A stretch of 64,000 nucleotides of DNA from an uncultured Acetatifactor sp. (GCA_934433135.1 CAKRZO010000012.1:37900-101899), one strand, 5' to 3'; positions 50,990-59,085 are shown, numbered from the stretch's first letter. The notes: generated by a model not told the origin, from the letters alone. Made by a program: numbers and translations.

Positions 50990-51169
50990 AAACTCATACA
51001 GACACACGGTCAGACGCCGCTTGTGCAACTCCGCATTTTTCTGCCGGCAGCGGCGGTGCTTTGCTACGGATTTTTGACCATCCGCATGGATGACACCACG
51101 GGACTGGATATTGCGAAATACGCCGTGCAGTACTTTCTATCCTCACAGCAATACTACGAATGGCAGTAA
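50990..51169 (+). pseudogene. C-terminal remnant of a membrane-type gene
   Basis: An open frame with no start codon context reads LIQTHGQTPLVQLRIFLPAA, VLCYGFLTIR, MDDTTGLDIAKYAV and QYFLSSQQYYEWQ, then stops at 51167. It has protein-like composition and a hydrophobic stretch, and upstream it meets an in-frame stop at once. It resembles the end of a small conjugation-type membrane protein (TcpE/PrgI-like), but this is weak. It lies between the kinase pair and the tRNA cluster, a usual place for scars of integrated elements. Confidence 0.45.
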
Positions 51170-51209
51170 CTCGGTTGAAAAAAAGGGTTGAAAAAAATAA
51201 TATTTTTTG

Positions 51210-51238
51210 TTGACAAAGAGCTGCTTTTATAGTATACT
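51210..51238 (+). promoter_or_regulatory. Promoter of the tRNA-Val/tRNA-Met pair
   Basis: TTGACA, 17 bases, then TATACT, 31 bases before tRNA-Val. Confidence 0.8.
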
Positions 51239-51269
51239 GACTTAGTCGGTTGCGGAAAGTAGCTTACAT

Positions 51270-51342
51270 GGAATCTTAGCTCAGCTGGGAGAGCATCTGC
51301 CTTACAAGCAGAGGGTCATAGGTTCGAGCCCTATAGGTTCCA
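51270..51342 (+). tRNA. tRNA-Val (TAC)
   Basis: The 73-base cloverleaf has acceptor GGAATCT with AGGTTCC, anticodon loop CTTACAA and T loop TTCGAGC. CCA is not encoded. Confidence 0.95.
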
Positions 51343-51397
51343 TTCCAACTGAAATCAGATTCCGGAATAAACCGAGTCCGAGGCGGTTGGTTGTTGT

Positions 51398-51471
51398 GGC
51401 GAGATAGCTCAGTTGGCTAGAGCATACGGTTCATACCCGTAGTGTCGAGGGTTCGAATCCCCCTCTCGCTA
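51398..51471 (+). tRNA. tRNA-Met (CAT), elongator type
   Basis: The 74-base cloverleaf has acceptor GGCGAGA with TCTCGCT (first pair G-U) and anticodon loop TTCATAC. The pairing at position 1 and the sequence fit the elongator form rather than the initiator. Confidence 0.92.
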
Positions 51472-51473
51472 TG

Positions 51474-51506
51474 AAAAAACGTTGAGGTTCTCAACGTTTT
51501 TTTGTT
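51474..51506 (+). terminator. Intrinsic terminator after the tRNA pair
   Basis: AAAAACGTTGAG, GTT, CTCAACGTTTTTTT is a perfect short stem with a T-run. Confidence 0.9.
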
Positions 51507-51579
51507 TGCTTTTTTATACGGAACAGTAGGGAAAATCAGAAGATCAGAAGAAAAGAGAAGAAAAGGATTGTATGAAATA

Positions 51580-53406
51580 ATGCAGGAAATGATAGAACGT
51601 AGTATTTTTGAGGACAGTGACACTGCAGGTGACAACTTATCAGGCAGCAGCTTATCAGAAAGCGGTTCTGCAGGAGATGCAGCAGATAAGGGGCTGTTAA
51701 GCAGCGGTCTGTTGGATGAGCGGATCGTCAGAGCCGTGGAAGAAATGGGATTTGAAAAATTTTCCCCCATACAGGAACAGGCGATACCGGTGTTGCTGGA
51801 AGGAAAGGATATCATAGGGCAGGCGCAGACCGGAACCGGTAAGACAGCGGCATTCGGAATTCCTCTGATTCAAAAAATCGATCCGCAGGAAAAAGGGCTG
51901 CAGGCGGTTATCTTATGTCCGACCCGAGAACTGGCGATCCAGGCGGCGCAGGAGCTTCGCAAGCTCGCCAAATACATGCATGGAATTAAAGTGCTTCCGG
52001 TATACGGCGGACAGGATATCAGCAGACAGATTACAGGCCTTAAGGGCACCCAGATTATTGTCGGAACTCCGGGACGGGTAATGGATCATATGCGCAGGCA
52101 TACTATTAAACTGGATCAGGTAAGTATGGTAGTACTGGATGAAGCGGATGAGATGCTGAACATGGGATTCCGGGAGGATATGGAGTTAATCCTGGGCAGC
52201 ATTCCCGGAGAGCATCAGACAGCTCTTTTTTCCGCTACCATGCCCAGACCGATCCTGGAAATCACCGGGAAGTTCCAGAAAGAGGCGCAGTTTATCAAAG
52301 TTGCGGCGGAAGAGTTGACAATACCGCTGGTAAGTCAGCGTTTTTACCGTATCAAAAATGCAGATAAGGACGCAGCCTGCATTCGGATTTTGGAATTTTA
52401 TCAGCCGGGACTTTGCCTGATTTTTTGTAATACCAAGAAAAAAGTGGACGAACTGACGGAATTTTTGAGGCAGCACGGCTATCGTGCGGAGGGGCTTCAC
52501 GGAGACATGTCCCAGGCAGGGAGAGATGCCGCTATGAACCGCTTCCGGCACGGCAGCACGGATATCCTGGTGGCAACGGATGTGGCGGCCAGAGGAATCG
52601 ATGTGGATGATGTGGCAGCGGTCATTAATTATGATATTCCGCAGGATGTGGAATACTACGTGCACCGGATCGGCAGAACCGGACGTGCGGGAAAGACCGG
52701 ACGATCCTTTACGCTGGCATCGGCAAGAGAGCTTTTCCGTATCCGGGAAATCGAAAGAATCTGCCACACGCAGATTGAAGAGAAGAAGCTTCCGGATGCC
52801 GCCAGAGTCATGCGTGCAAAAGCGGAAAAGCTTCTGGATCAGGTCTGGGAACAGGGACAGCAGGAAAATATGGAAGAAATGAAAGAATTCCTGCTGCGTA
52901 AAATACAGAAAGAAAACTGCGATCCGCTGGATATGGCGGCAGCTCTTTTGAAACACTATGTAGGGGAAAAGAGTGAGGAGATCGAGACGGATGAATATCG
53001 CCCGAGCCGTTTCGGCAGAAGACGCGGAGACAGAAGAGGTCGGGAAGGAGAATCGTCTGACAGAAGACGCGGATACGGCAGAAGTGAGAATTTCGGCGAA
53101 GAGGGAGAAGCAAGGGAAGGCAGAAGACGCGGAAGAAGTGAGAAGCCTGAGGAAGGAAGAGAGTCGCGGGAGAGCAGAAGGCACGGAAGAAGCGAGAAGT
53201 CCGAAGAAGGAAGAGAACCGCGGGAGAGCAGAAGACGCGGAAGAAGTGAGAAGCCTGAGGAAGGAAGAGAGTCACGGGAGAGCAGAAGACGCGGAAGAAG
53301 CGAGAAGCCCGAAGAAAGAAGGGAACTGCGGGAGAACAGAAGACGCAGTGAGAAGGCAGAGGAAGGCAGAAAGTCTCGGGAAGGGAGGAAAAGCAGGAAA
53401 GCATGA
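51580..53406 (+). CDS. DEAD-box RNA helicase with long basic-acidic repeat tail
   Basis: This 608-aa protein has all helicase motifs: Q motif (FEKFSPIQEQAIPVL), motif I AQTGTGKT, Ia PTRELAIQ, Ib GTPGRV, II DEAD, III SAT, V RGIDVDD and VI HRIGRTGR. A CshA-type middle region follows. The C-terminal 150 residues are an Arg/Glu/Ser tail with an 18-residue repeat (RRRGRSEKPEEGRESRES). It unwinds RNA in ribosome assembly or mRNA turnover; the tail probably binds RNA. ATG 51580 is chosen because upstream codons run into the tRNA terminator. Its stop overlaps the ispF start as ATGA. Confidence 0.92.
   Translation: MQEMIERSIFEDSDTAGDNLSGSSLSESGSAGDAADKGLLSSGLLDERIVRAVEEMGFEKFSPIQEQAIPVLLEGKDIIGQAQTGTGKTAAFGIPLIQKIDPQEKGLQAVILCPTRELAIQAAQELRKLAKYMHGIKVLPVYGGQDISRQITGLKGTQIIVGTPGRVMDHMRRHTIKLDQVSMVVLDEADEMLNMGFREDMELILGSIPGEHQTALFSATMPRPILEITGKFQKEAQFIKVAAEELTIPLVSQRFYRIKNADKDAACIRILEFYQPGLCLIFCNTKKKVDELTEFLRQHGYRAEGLHGDMSQAGRDAAMNRFRHGSTDILVATDVAARGIDVDDVAAVINYDIPQDVEYYVHRIGRTGRAGKTGRSFTLASARELFRIREIERICHTQIEEKKLPDAARVMRAKAEKLLDQVWEQGQQENMEEMKEFLLRKIQKENCDPLDMAAALLKHYVGEKSEEIETDEYRPSRFGRRRGDRRGREGESSDRRRGYGRSENFGEEGEAREGRRRGRSEKPEEGRESRESRRHGRSEKSEEGREPRESRRRGRSEKPEEGRESRESRRRGRSEKPEERRELRENRRRSEKAEEGRKSREGRKSRKA
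53122..53345 (+). repeat. 54-base tandem repeat in the helicase tail
   Basis: CGGAAGAAG recurs at 53130, 53184, 53238 and 53292, an exact 54-base period, encoding the Arg/Ser/Glu repeat. Copy number may vary. Confidence 0.85.
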
Positions 53407-53951
53407 GAATCGGAACAGGTTATGATGTACACCGGCTGGTGCCGGAAAGAAACTTGATTGTAGGGGGCGTGAAAATCCCTTATGAAAAGGGACTTTTGGG
53501 ACACTCGGATGCAGATGTGCTGCTTCATGCCATTATGGATGCCTTACTTGGGGCGGCTGCGCTTGGCGATATTGGACTTCATTTTCCGGATAATGACCCT
53601 GCCTACAAAGGAATTTCCTCTCTGCTTCTTTTAAAGAAGACAGGAGAACTTTTGCTGGAAAAGGGATATCTGATTGAAAACATCGATTCCGTTATCATTG
53701 CACAGGAACCGAAAATGCGTCCTTATATAGAAGAAATGCGTAAAAATATCGCAGATGTACTGGAGATCGAAGTAGAACAGGTGAATGTAAAAGCCACTAC
53801 GGAAGAAGGACTTGGCTTTACCGGCGCCAAAGAAGGAATCGCGGCATCAGCGGTCTGCCTTCTTACCAGCCCGTTTAACCTGACGGCCGGTGAAGTATCC
53901 TTAGGTTGTGCCGGCTGCGGCGGCTGCGAAGGCTACGCCGGAAAGAAGTAG
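53403..53951 (+). CDS. ispF: 2-C-methyl-D-erythritol 2,4-cyclodiphosphate synthase
   Basis: This 182-aa enzyme of the MEP isoprenoid pathway makes the cyclic diphosphate from CDP-ME 2-phosphate. The metal site is in GTGYDVHRL (Asp and His), followed by LGHSDADVLLHAIMDALLGAAALGDIGLHFPD; KATTEEGLGFTGAKEGIAA is the C-terminal conserved part. Normal IspF ends near residue 157; this one has an extra 25 residues with a Cys/Gly-rich end (GCAGCGGCEGYAGKK). It overlaps the helicase gene by four bases. Confidence 0.95.
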   Translation: MRIGTGYDVHRLVPERNLIVGGVKIPYEKGLLGHSDADVLLHAIMDALLGAAALGDIGLHFPDNDPAYKGISSLLLLKKTGELLLEKGYLIENIDSVIIAQEPKMRPYIEEMRKNIADVLEIEVEQVNVKATTEEGLGFTGAKEGIAASAVCLLTSPFNLTAGEVSLGCAGCGGCEGYAGKK

Positions 53952-53982
53952 AAAGGTATTCGGTACGATGTACCGTAAAAAA

Positions 53983-54149
53983 CGTTATAATTCACACGCG
54001 CCATTCGCAAAATTTTTCGCATGCTTTGCAGCTATTGTCGCATCAGGAAGATGCGATGCTCATATAGATGGCGCTCCCTTCGTACATTTACACAGGCAGC
54101 TTCTCATGCAAGCATGGAATCTGCCTGCATGAATGTACATGTAAACTGG
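53983..54149. repeat. Family 2 palindromic repeat, copy 6
   Basis: It contains ACGCGCCATTCGCAAAATTT, CGCATGCTTTGCAGCTATTG, the GTCGCATC/GATGCGATG hairpin, ATGGCGCTCCCTTCGTACAT and TCATGCAAGCATGGAATCTG. The ends (TTATAATTCAC and GTAAACTGG) are degraded. Confidence 0.75.
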
Positions 54150-54163
54150 AACAAAAAAAACAG

Positions 54164-54192
54164 TTGACAAAACTGGGAAAAATGCATATCCT
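54164..54192 (+). promoter_or_regulatory. Promoter of the T-box cysE-cysS transcript
   Basis: TTGACA, 17 bases, then TATCCT, just before the T-box leader. Confidence 0.7.
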
Positions 54193-54341
54193 AGTAGAAG
54201 AAAAGGAATAAATCAAAGGCTTGGAACGAAGAGAGTACTTTTGGGAACATCACAGAGAGAGGACGCATAAGCTGGAAGCGTCTTTGTTGGGAAAAAAAGG
54301 AAGTGCATTCGGGAGCCGGTCCGGGGAAAAAGTTTGGGCGG

Positions 54342-54421
54342 TCTGATTACGTATTGTGTAATCTGATTATGTAGTTTATAATCTGGTTACGTATTCTGTA
54401 ATCTGGTTACGTACTTTGTAA
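54342..54421 (+). repeat. Four 20-base tandem repeats inside the T-box leader
   Basis: Units TCTGATTACGTATTGTGTAA, TCTGATTATGTAGTTTATAA, TCTGGTTACGTATTCTGTAA and TCTGGTTACGTACTTTGTAA follow each other without gaps. Each could form a short TTACGTA-based hairpin. Confidence 0.9.
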
Positions 54422-54494
54422 TTTGTATCCGGGCACGCAGGCGGGCGTTATACGCATAAAGGGAAAGGCATTTTGTGCTTTTAAGTAGAGTGGA

Positions 54495-54542
54495 ACCGCG
54501 GAATTATTCGTCTCTTAGTCGAATAGGCCGTGGTTTTTTATA
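54495..54542 (+). terminator. T-box regulated terminator
   Basis: AACCGCGGAATTATTCG and CGAATAGGCCGTGGTT form the stem, followed by TTTTTTAT. It shares its 5' arm with the antiterminator. Confidence 0.8.
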
Positions 54543-54558
54543 TATTAGGTAAAAATGT

Positions 54559-54597
54559 TAAACAGTTCAGACGCGCCATTCGCGAAAGCGTCTGAGG
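54559..54597. repeat. Family 2 palindromic repeat, partial copy 7
   Basis: TAAACAGTTCAGACGCGCCA and TTCGCGAAAGCGTCTGAGG equal the left end of the copy at 57426, folded into a short hairpin (CAGACGC with GCGTCTG). It lies between the T-box terminator and cysE. Confidence 0.65.
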
Positions 54598-54610
54598 AAT
54601 GGGGAAAGAT

Positions 54611-55288
54611 ATGGGATGGATTAAAAATGTGAAGGAAGAAATCCGGATTATTAAGGAACGTGATCCGGCAATACACTCCTCGATGGAAGTCTTTTTGTAT
54701 CCCAGCTTTAAAGTAATGCTACACTACCGCCTGGCGCACAGGCTTTATCTGAAAAAGCATTACTTTCTGGCAAGGTATATTTCACAGAGAGCCGTGCGCA
54801 AGACCGGAATTGAAATTCATCCCGGTGCACAGATCGGAAAAGGGCTGTTTATTGACCATGGAAACGGTGTGATCATCGGAGAGACGGCTATTATCGGAAA
54901 CAATGTCACGCTTTATCAGGGAGTGACCCTGGGAGGAACCGGAAAAGAACATGGGAAAAGGCATCCGACCATCGGAGACAACGTGATGATCAGTGCAGGA
55001 GCCAAGGTTTTGGGTTCCTTTTCCATCGGAGAAAATTCCAAAATCGGAGCGGGAAGTGTGGTCTTGAGCGAGGTGCCGCCGAACTCTACCGTGGTAGGTG
55101 TGCCGGGAAGAGTCGTTAAGCGCAATAATGTGTCGCTGCCGCGGGAGACGCTGAATCAGACAGATCTGCCCGACCCTGTAAAAGAAGAGATTTCGCAGAT
55201 TCGCATTAAGAACCGGGAACTGGAGGAACGCCTGTCTAAGCTGGAAGCGTTGGAAAGAACCCAAAGCAAAACCATCGAGAATGCCTGA
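54611..55288 (+). CDS. cysE: Serine O-acetyltransferase
   Basis: This 225-aa protein makes O-acetylserine from serine and acetyl-CoA, the committed step in cysteine synthesis. An N-terminal helical part leads into the left-handed beta-helix of hexapeptide repeats (IGKGLFIDHGNGVIIGETAIIGNN, YQGVTLGGTGKEHGKRHP), with the catalytic Asp-His in IDHG and a second His in GKRHP. The end is a charged coiled-coil tail. ATG 54611 is chosen with GGGGAAAG just upstream; an earlier ATG at 54599 has no spaced site. It is controlled by the Cys T-box with cysS, 37 bases downstream. Confidence 0.95.
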   Translation: MGWIKNVKEEIRIIKERDPAIHSSMEVFLYPSFKVMLHYRLAHRLYLKKHYFLARYISQRAVRKTGIEIHPGAQIGKGLFIDHGNGVIIGETAIIGNNVTLYQGVTLGGTGKEHGKRHPTIGDNVMISAGAKVLGSFSIGENSKIGAGSVVLSEVPPNSTVVGVPGRVVKRNNVSLPRETLNQTDLPDPVKEEISQIRIKNRELEERLSKLEALERTQSKTIENA

Positions 55289-55325
55289 ATTGCCGAATAA
55301 GGGCTGCAAGAAAGGAAGAAGAGAT

Positions 55326-56741
55326 ATGAGCGTAAAAATTTACAACACACTGACGGGAACCAAGCAGGAATTTGTCCCTCTGGAAGAGGGGAAAGTGAAA
55401 ATGTATGTATGCGGACCGACCGTATATAACTATATTCACATCGGAAATGCACGTCCCATGATCGTATTTGATACGGTGCGCCGCTATCTGGAGTATAAAG
55501 GATACGATGTGAACTATGTTTCCAATTTCACCGATGTGGACGATAAGATTATCAAAAAGGCGCTGGAAGAAGGTGTGGATGCTTCGGTGATTTCCGAAAA
55601 GTATATTGCCGAGTGTAAAAAGGATATGGCGTCCCTGCATGTAAAGCCTGCCACAACCCATCCCCAGGCAACCAGGGAAATTCCGGGTATGCTGGAGATG
55701 ATTCAGACTTTGATCGATAAAGGTTATGCTTACGAGGCAGCAGATGGGACGGTATATTATCGTACCCGTAAATTCAAAGAATACGGAAAATTGTCCCATA
55801 AGAATCTGGATGACCTGCGGGCAGGAGGCCGGTCTTTACTGGTAACGGGGGAGGATCAGAAAGAAGATCCGTTGGATTTTGTACTCTGGAAACCGAAAAA
55901 GGACGGAGAGCCTTACTGGAAATCCGCCTGGTGTGATGGACGTCCCGGATGGCACATTGAATGCTCTGTTATGAGCAAAAAGTACCTGGGAGAAGAAATT
56001 GATATTCATGCCGGCGGAGAAGATCTGATTTTCCCTCATCATGAAAATGAAATTGCACAATCCGAAGCGGCAAACGGAAAAGAATTTGCCCGCTACTGGA
56101 TGCACAATGCTTTTTTGAATATCGATAATAAGAAGATGTCTAAATCCGCCGGGAATTTCTTTACCGTGCGTGATATTCTGGAAAAATATGACCCGCAGGT
56201 ACTCCGGTTCTTCATGCTGTCGGCTCATTACAGAAGTCCGTTGAATTTCAGCGCGGAATTAATGGAAGCGGCTGAAAACGGTTACAGAAGAATTGTTACC
56301 TGTGTGGAAAATTTAAGATTCCTGCAAAAGAACGCGAAGACAGAGCAGATAACGCAGGAAGAGGGGAGTCTTCTTGCCGAAGCAAAAGAATTTACCGGAA
56401 AATTTGAAGAGGCCATGGAAGATGACTTTAACACGGCGGATGCTCTTTCTGCTATTTTCGAGCTGGTAAAATTCGCAAACATTCATGCAGATCAGGATTC
56501 CAGTGCTGAATTCCTTAAGGCTTTGGAAGACCAGATTGTGCTTTTGAGCGGTATTTGCGGATTGGATACGGAGAAAAAAGAAGAACTTCTGGATGAAGAG
56601 GTAGAAAATCTGATTGCAGAAAGACAGGCGGCGAGAAAAGCAAAGAACTTTGCAAGGGCGGATGAAATCCGTAATGAACTGCTTTTGAAAGGAATTGTTC
56701 TGGAAGATACCAGAGAAGGCGTCCGCTGGAAGAGAAGCTGA
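55326..56741 (+). CDS. cysS: Cysteinyl-tRNA synthetase
   Basis: This 471-aa class I synthetase has YVCGPTVYNYIHIGNARP near residue 27, with a zinc Cys and HIGH-type motif; WHIECSVMSKKYLG and HAGGEDLIFPHHENEIAQSEA with the other zinc ligands; and KMSKSAGNF near residue 265. The C-terminal helical anticodon domain is present. It charges tRNA-Cys. The start has AGGAAGAAGAG upstream. It shares the T-box transcript with cysE, so cysteine synthesis and tRNA charging respond to the same signal. Confidence 0.97.
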   Translation: MSVKIYNTLTGTKQEFVPLEEGKVKMYVCGPTVYNYIHIGNARPMIVFDTVRRYLEYKGYDVNYVSNFTDVDDKIIKKALEEGVDASVISEKYIAECKKDMASLHVKPATTHPQATREIPGMLEMIQTLIDKGYAYEAADGTVYYRTRKFKEYGKLSHKNLDDLRAGGRSLLVTGEDQKEDPLDFVLWKPKKDGEPYWKSAWCDGRPGWHIECSVMSKKYLGEEIDIHAGGEDLIFPHHENEIAQSEAANGKEFARYWMHNAFLNIDNKKMSKSAGNFFTVRDILEKYDPQVLRFFMLSAHYRSPLNFSAELMEAAENGYRRIVTCVENLRFLQKNAKTEQITQEEGSLLAEAKEFTGKFEEAMEDDFNTADALSAIFELVKFANIHADQDSSAEFLKALEDQIVLLSGICGLDTEKKEELLDEEVENLIAERQAARKAKNFARADEIRNELLLKGIVLEDTREGVRWKRS

Positions 56742-56779
56742 TATCGAAAGCGTTTGCGGAATGTGGATTCGTACAGAAA

Positions 56780-57355
56780 ATGGAAATAAGAATGAACAAT
56801 CAGGCAGAACAGGTAATACAGAGGAAGCAGGAAATGCAGGAAGTACAGGCAGAACAGAAAAAAGAAATTGTGCAAGAGCCGGTCGGACTGGAACCAAATG
56901 AACAGGAACCAAACGGACAGGAGCCGTCTGGGATTCCGAGTTGGATCGAGGAGGCTTTCGGCTGCGGCGTTAAGGATATCCGGACTTATTCGCCGCTGCC
57001 GTTAGCGTATATCGGAGATGCGGTTTATGACCTGATTATCCGAACCGTATTGGTGGAGCGTTCCAACCGTGCCGCCAATGAGCTTCATAAGAAGGCAAGT
57101 ACTTATGTAAAGGCCGGAACCCAGGCGCAGATGGCGGTTGCTTTGGAAGAGTACCTGACAGAAGAGGAAACGGAAGTCTATCGCAGAGGCAGAAATGCCA
57201 AGTCCTATACAACCGCCAAGAATGCAACGATAGCGGATTATCGCAAGGCAACCGGTCTGGAAGCGCTGGTGGGCTATCTGTATCTTACACACCGTATGGA
57301 CAGGGTGCTGGAACTGGTTCGGTTGGGCCTGGAACGGATCGGGCGGGAACTGTAG
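56780..57355 (+). CDS. mrnC: Mini-ribonuclease III
   Basis: This 191-aa protein has the catalytic part in residues 60-190: PLPLAYIGDAVYDLIIR with the catalytic Asp, then ELHKKASTYVKAGTQA, RRGRNAK and NATIADYRKATGLEALVGYLYL with the second acidic site. It lacks a dsRNA-binding domain, as usual for MrnC, which matures 23S rRNA. The first 55 residues are an unusual Glu/Gln-rich extension with an EPNGQEP-like repeat. A start at 56792 is possible. It sits in the usual cysS-mrnC-rlmB order. Confidence 0.93.
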   Translation: MEIRMNNQAEQVIQRKQEMQEVQAEQKKEIVQEPVGLEPNEQEPNGQEPSGIPSWIEEAFGCGVKDIRTYSPLPLAYIGDAVYDLIIRTVLVERSNRAANELHKKASTYVKAGTQAQMAVALEEYLTEEETEVYRRGRNAKSYTTAKNATIADYRKATGLEALVGYLYLTHRMDRVLELVRLGLERIGREL

Positions 57356-57425
57356 GCTATTTGCCGAAAAAGCAAAGCTCGAATGAAAACCGACAAAACA
57401 AGGCAGCAAAAAAGGAAAACAAAAC

Positions 57426-57617
57426 GTAACAGTTCAGACGCGCCATTCACAAAGCTTTTCGCATGCTTCGCAGCTGCTTATTTGCGGCTGCTAGCCGCAA
57501 TGTTCATAAATCTGGCGCTAAGCTCTATACATAAAATGCCCAATGGGCATTTTTAGGCAGGTAGATTTTCATGCAAGCATGAAATCTACCCACAAGAATG
57601 TATGTCTGAACTGTTAC
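57426..57617. repeat. Family 2 palindromic repeat, full copy 8 with perfect 14-base ends
   Basis: GTAACAGTTCAGAC at the left and GTCTGAACTGTTAC at the right are perfect inverted terminal repeats 192 bases apart. Inside are CGCCATTCACAAAGCTTTTC, GCATGCTTCGCAGCTGC, a GCGGCTGCTAGCCGC palindrome, AAAATGCCCAATGGGCATTTT and a GTAGATTTTCATGCAAGCAT hairpin. It has no coding capacity. It fills the gap between mrnC and rlmB and resembles a MITE. Confidence 0.85.
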
Positions 57618-57636
57618 AACAAAACAAAGGAGAGTT

Positions 57637-58377
57637 ATGAGATACCAAGAATTTACCATAGAAGGGCGGAATGCCGTAATCGAAGCATTCCGTTCCGGAA
57701 AACCCATTGACAAGCTGTTTTTACTGGAGAATTGTCAGGACGGTCCGATCATGACAATTCGCAGAGAAGCGCAGAAGCAGGGAACCTTGGTGAAATATGT
57801 CACCAGGGAACGGTTAAATCAGCTTTCGGAAACAGGCAAGCATCAGGGAGTGATTGCTTATGCAGCTGCCTATGAGTATGCCCAGGTGGAAGATATGCTG
57901 GAAGCAGCAGAGAAAAAGGGGGAAGCACCTTTCCTTTTTCTGCTGGACAATATCGAAGATCCTCATAACCTGGGAGCAATCATACGGACAGCCAATCTGG
58001 CAGGTGCCCATGGAGTGATTATTCCCAAGAACCGTGCGGCAGGGCTTACCGCGGCGGCGGCCAAGGCATCGGCAGGTGCGATCAACTATACGCCGGTGGC
58101 AAGAGTGACCAATCTGGCCAAGACGATTGAAGACCTGAAGAAGAAAGGCCTTTGGTTTGTCTGCGCGGATATGGGCGGAAGCAGTATGTATGAGCTTGAT
58201 TTAAAAGGACCTATTGGTCTGGTAATCGGCAATGAAGGAGAAGGTGTGGGGCGGCTTGTAAAGGAAAAATGCGACATGGTTGCCTCCATTCCCATGAAGG
58301 GAGATATTGATTCCCTGAATGCTTCCGTGGCAGCAGGCGTACTGGCTTACGAAATCGTACGGCAGCGATTAATGTGA
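57637..58377 (+). CDS. rlmB: 23S rRNA 2'-O-methyltransferase, TrmH/SpoU family
   Basis: This 246-aa protein has an N-terminal substrate-binding domain (EGRNAVIEAFRSGKPIDKLFL) and a SPOUT knot domain with the three family motifs: LDNIEDPHNLGAIIRTANLAG, GLVIGNEGEGVGRLV and IPMKGDIDSLNASVAAGVLAYE. It methylates a ribose in 23S rRNA, probably G2251-equivalent. The start has AAAGGAGAG upstream. It follows mrnC and precedes sigH in the typical Clostridia order. Confidence 0.93.
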   Translation: MRYQEFTIEGRNAVIEAFRSGKPIDKLFLLENCQDGPIMTIRREAQKQGTLVKYVTRERLNQLSETGKHQGVIAYAAAYEYAQVEDMLEAAEKKGEAPFLFLLDNIEDPHNLGAIIRTANLAGAHGVIIPKNRAAGLTAAAAKASAGAINYTPVARVTNLAKTIEDLKKKGLWFVCADMGGSSMYELDLKGPIGLVIGNEGEGVGRLVKEKCDMVASIPMKGDIDSLNASVAAGVLAYEIVRQRLM

Positions 58378-58440
58378 AAAAGGCAAATTAGGATTCGTGT
58401 GAAAAAAATAATTAGGGTTAGTGTAAAAACGGAGATCGGT

Positions 58441-59067
58441 ATGGAAATAGAACGGGACGGCAGAGAATATGCGGAGTGTACGGATGAGGAGCTGATCGAC
58501 AGACTTCGCGGTGGTGAGAAAGGCATCATGGATTATATTTGCGACAAATATAAAAATCTGGTGCGTGACAAAGCCAGGCGGATGTTTATCCTGGGCGGAG
58601 ATACACAGGATCTGATCCAGGAAGGTATGATCGGACTGTTTAAGGCGGTCAGAGATTATGATATCGGAAGGGATGCCAGTTTCTATACGTTTGCGGAGCT
58701 GTGTATCAACCGTCAGCTGTATACTGCCGTGCAGGCATCCCGAAGAAAAAAGCACCTGCCGCTTAACAGTTACATTTCGCTTTATGACAATATTGCACCG
58801 GGGGACAGCGCTGCACAGGTTCCTTTCCTGGACATGCTGGAGGATAATCACGGAAACAACCCGGAAGATCTGGTCCTTGATAAAGAGAGACGAGAAGATC
58901 TGGAGCGCGTCATTGAGACAGAACTGAGCCCTTTTGAAAAGCAGGTCTTTGACCTTTATATGACCGGGATGACCTATTCCCAGATCGCCAAAGTGCTGGG
59001 CAGGGAAGAAAAGTCCACGGACAATGCTCTGCAGCGTCTCAAAGCAAAGTTAAAGAAAAAATTATAG
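58441..59067 (+). CDS. sigH: RNA polymerase sigma factor SigH (sporulation/stationary phase)
   Basis: This 208-aa protein has sigma region 2 (DYICDKYKNLVRDKARRMFILGGDTQDLIQEGMIGLFKAVRDYD), with the SigH-type GGDxxDLIQEGMIGL core, and region 4 with helix-turn-helix (LSPFEKQVFDLYMTGMTYSQIAKVLGREEKSTDNALQRLK). SigH starts the sporulation programme. ATG 58441 has ACGGAGA upstream; the frame is open to a GTG at 58399. It lies downstream of rlmB, its usual place. Confidence 0.93.
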   Translation: MEIERDGREYAECTDEELIDRLRGGEKGIMDYICDKYKNLVRDKARRMFILGGDTQDLIQEGMIGLFKAVRDYDIGRDASFYTFAELCINRQLYTAVQASRRKKHLPLNSYISLYDNIAPGDSAAQVPFLDMLEDNHGNNPEDLVLDKERREDLERVIETELSPFEKQVFDLYMTGMTYSQIAKVLGREEKSTDNALQRLKAKLKKKL

Positions 59068-59085
59068 TATTTTATATTTCCTTTA

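Larger units (their letters stand above)
54220..54542 (+). promoter_or_regulatory. T-box leader, probably reading tRNA-Cys
   Basis: The antiterminator core AGAGTGGAACCGCGG lies at 54487-54501 and competes with a terminator stem (CCGCGGAATTATTCG with CGAATAGGCCGTGG) and a T-run ending near 54540. Stem I features are visible near 54230-54320: GAACGAAGAGAGTA, AGAGAGGACGC and AAGTGCATTCGGGAGCC, where TGC at 54304 followed by A is the likely specifier (Cys). It controls cysE and cysS: uncharged tRNA-Cys should allow read-through. An unusual four-copy tandem repeat lies between Stem I and the antiterminator. Confidence 0.85.

Noticed and set aside
53010..53400. Long minus-strand frames opposite the helicase tail
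   Set aside because: They are shadows of the repetitive Arg/Glu codons; the plus-strand helicase motifs are unambiguous.
54342..54421. CRISPR-like array
   Set aside because: The 20-base units are contiguous with no spacers and lie within a T-box leader.
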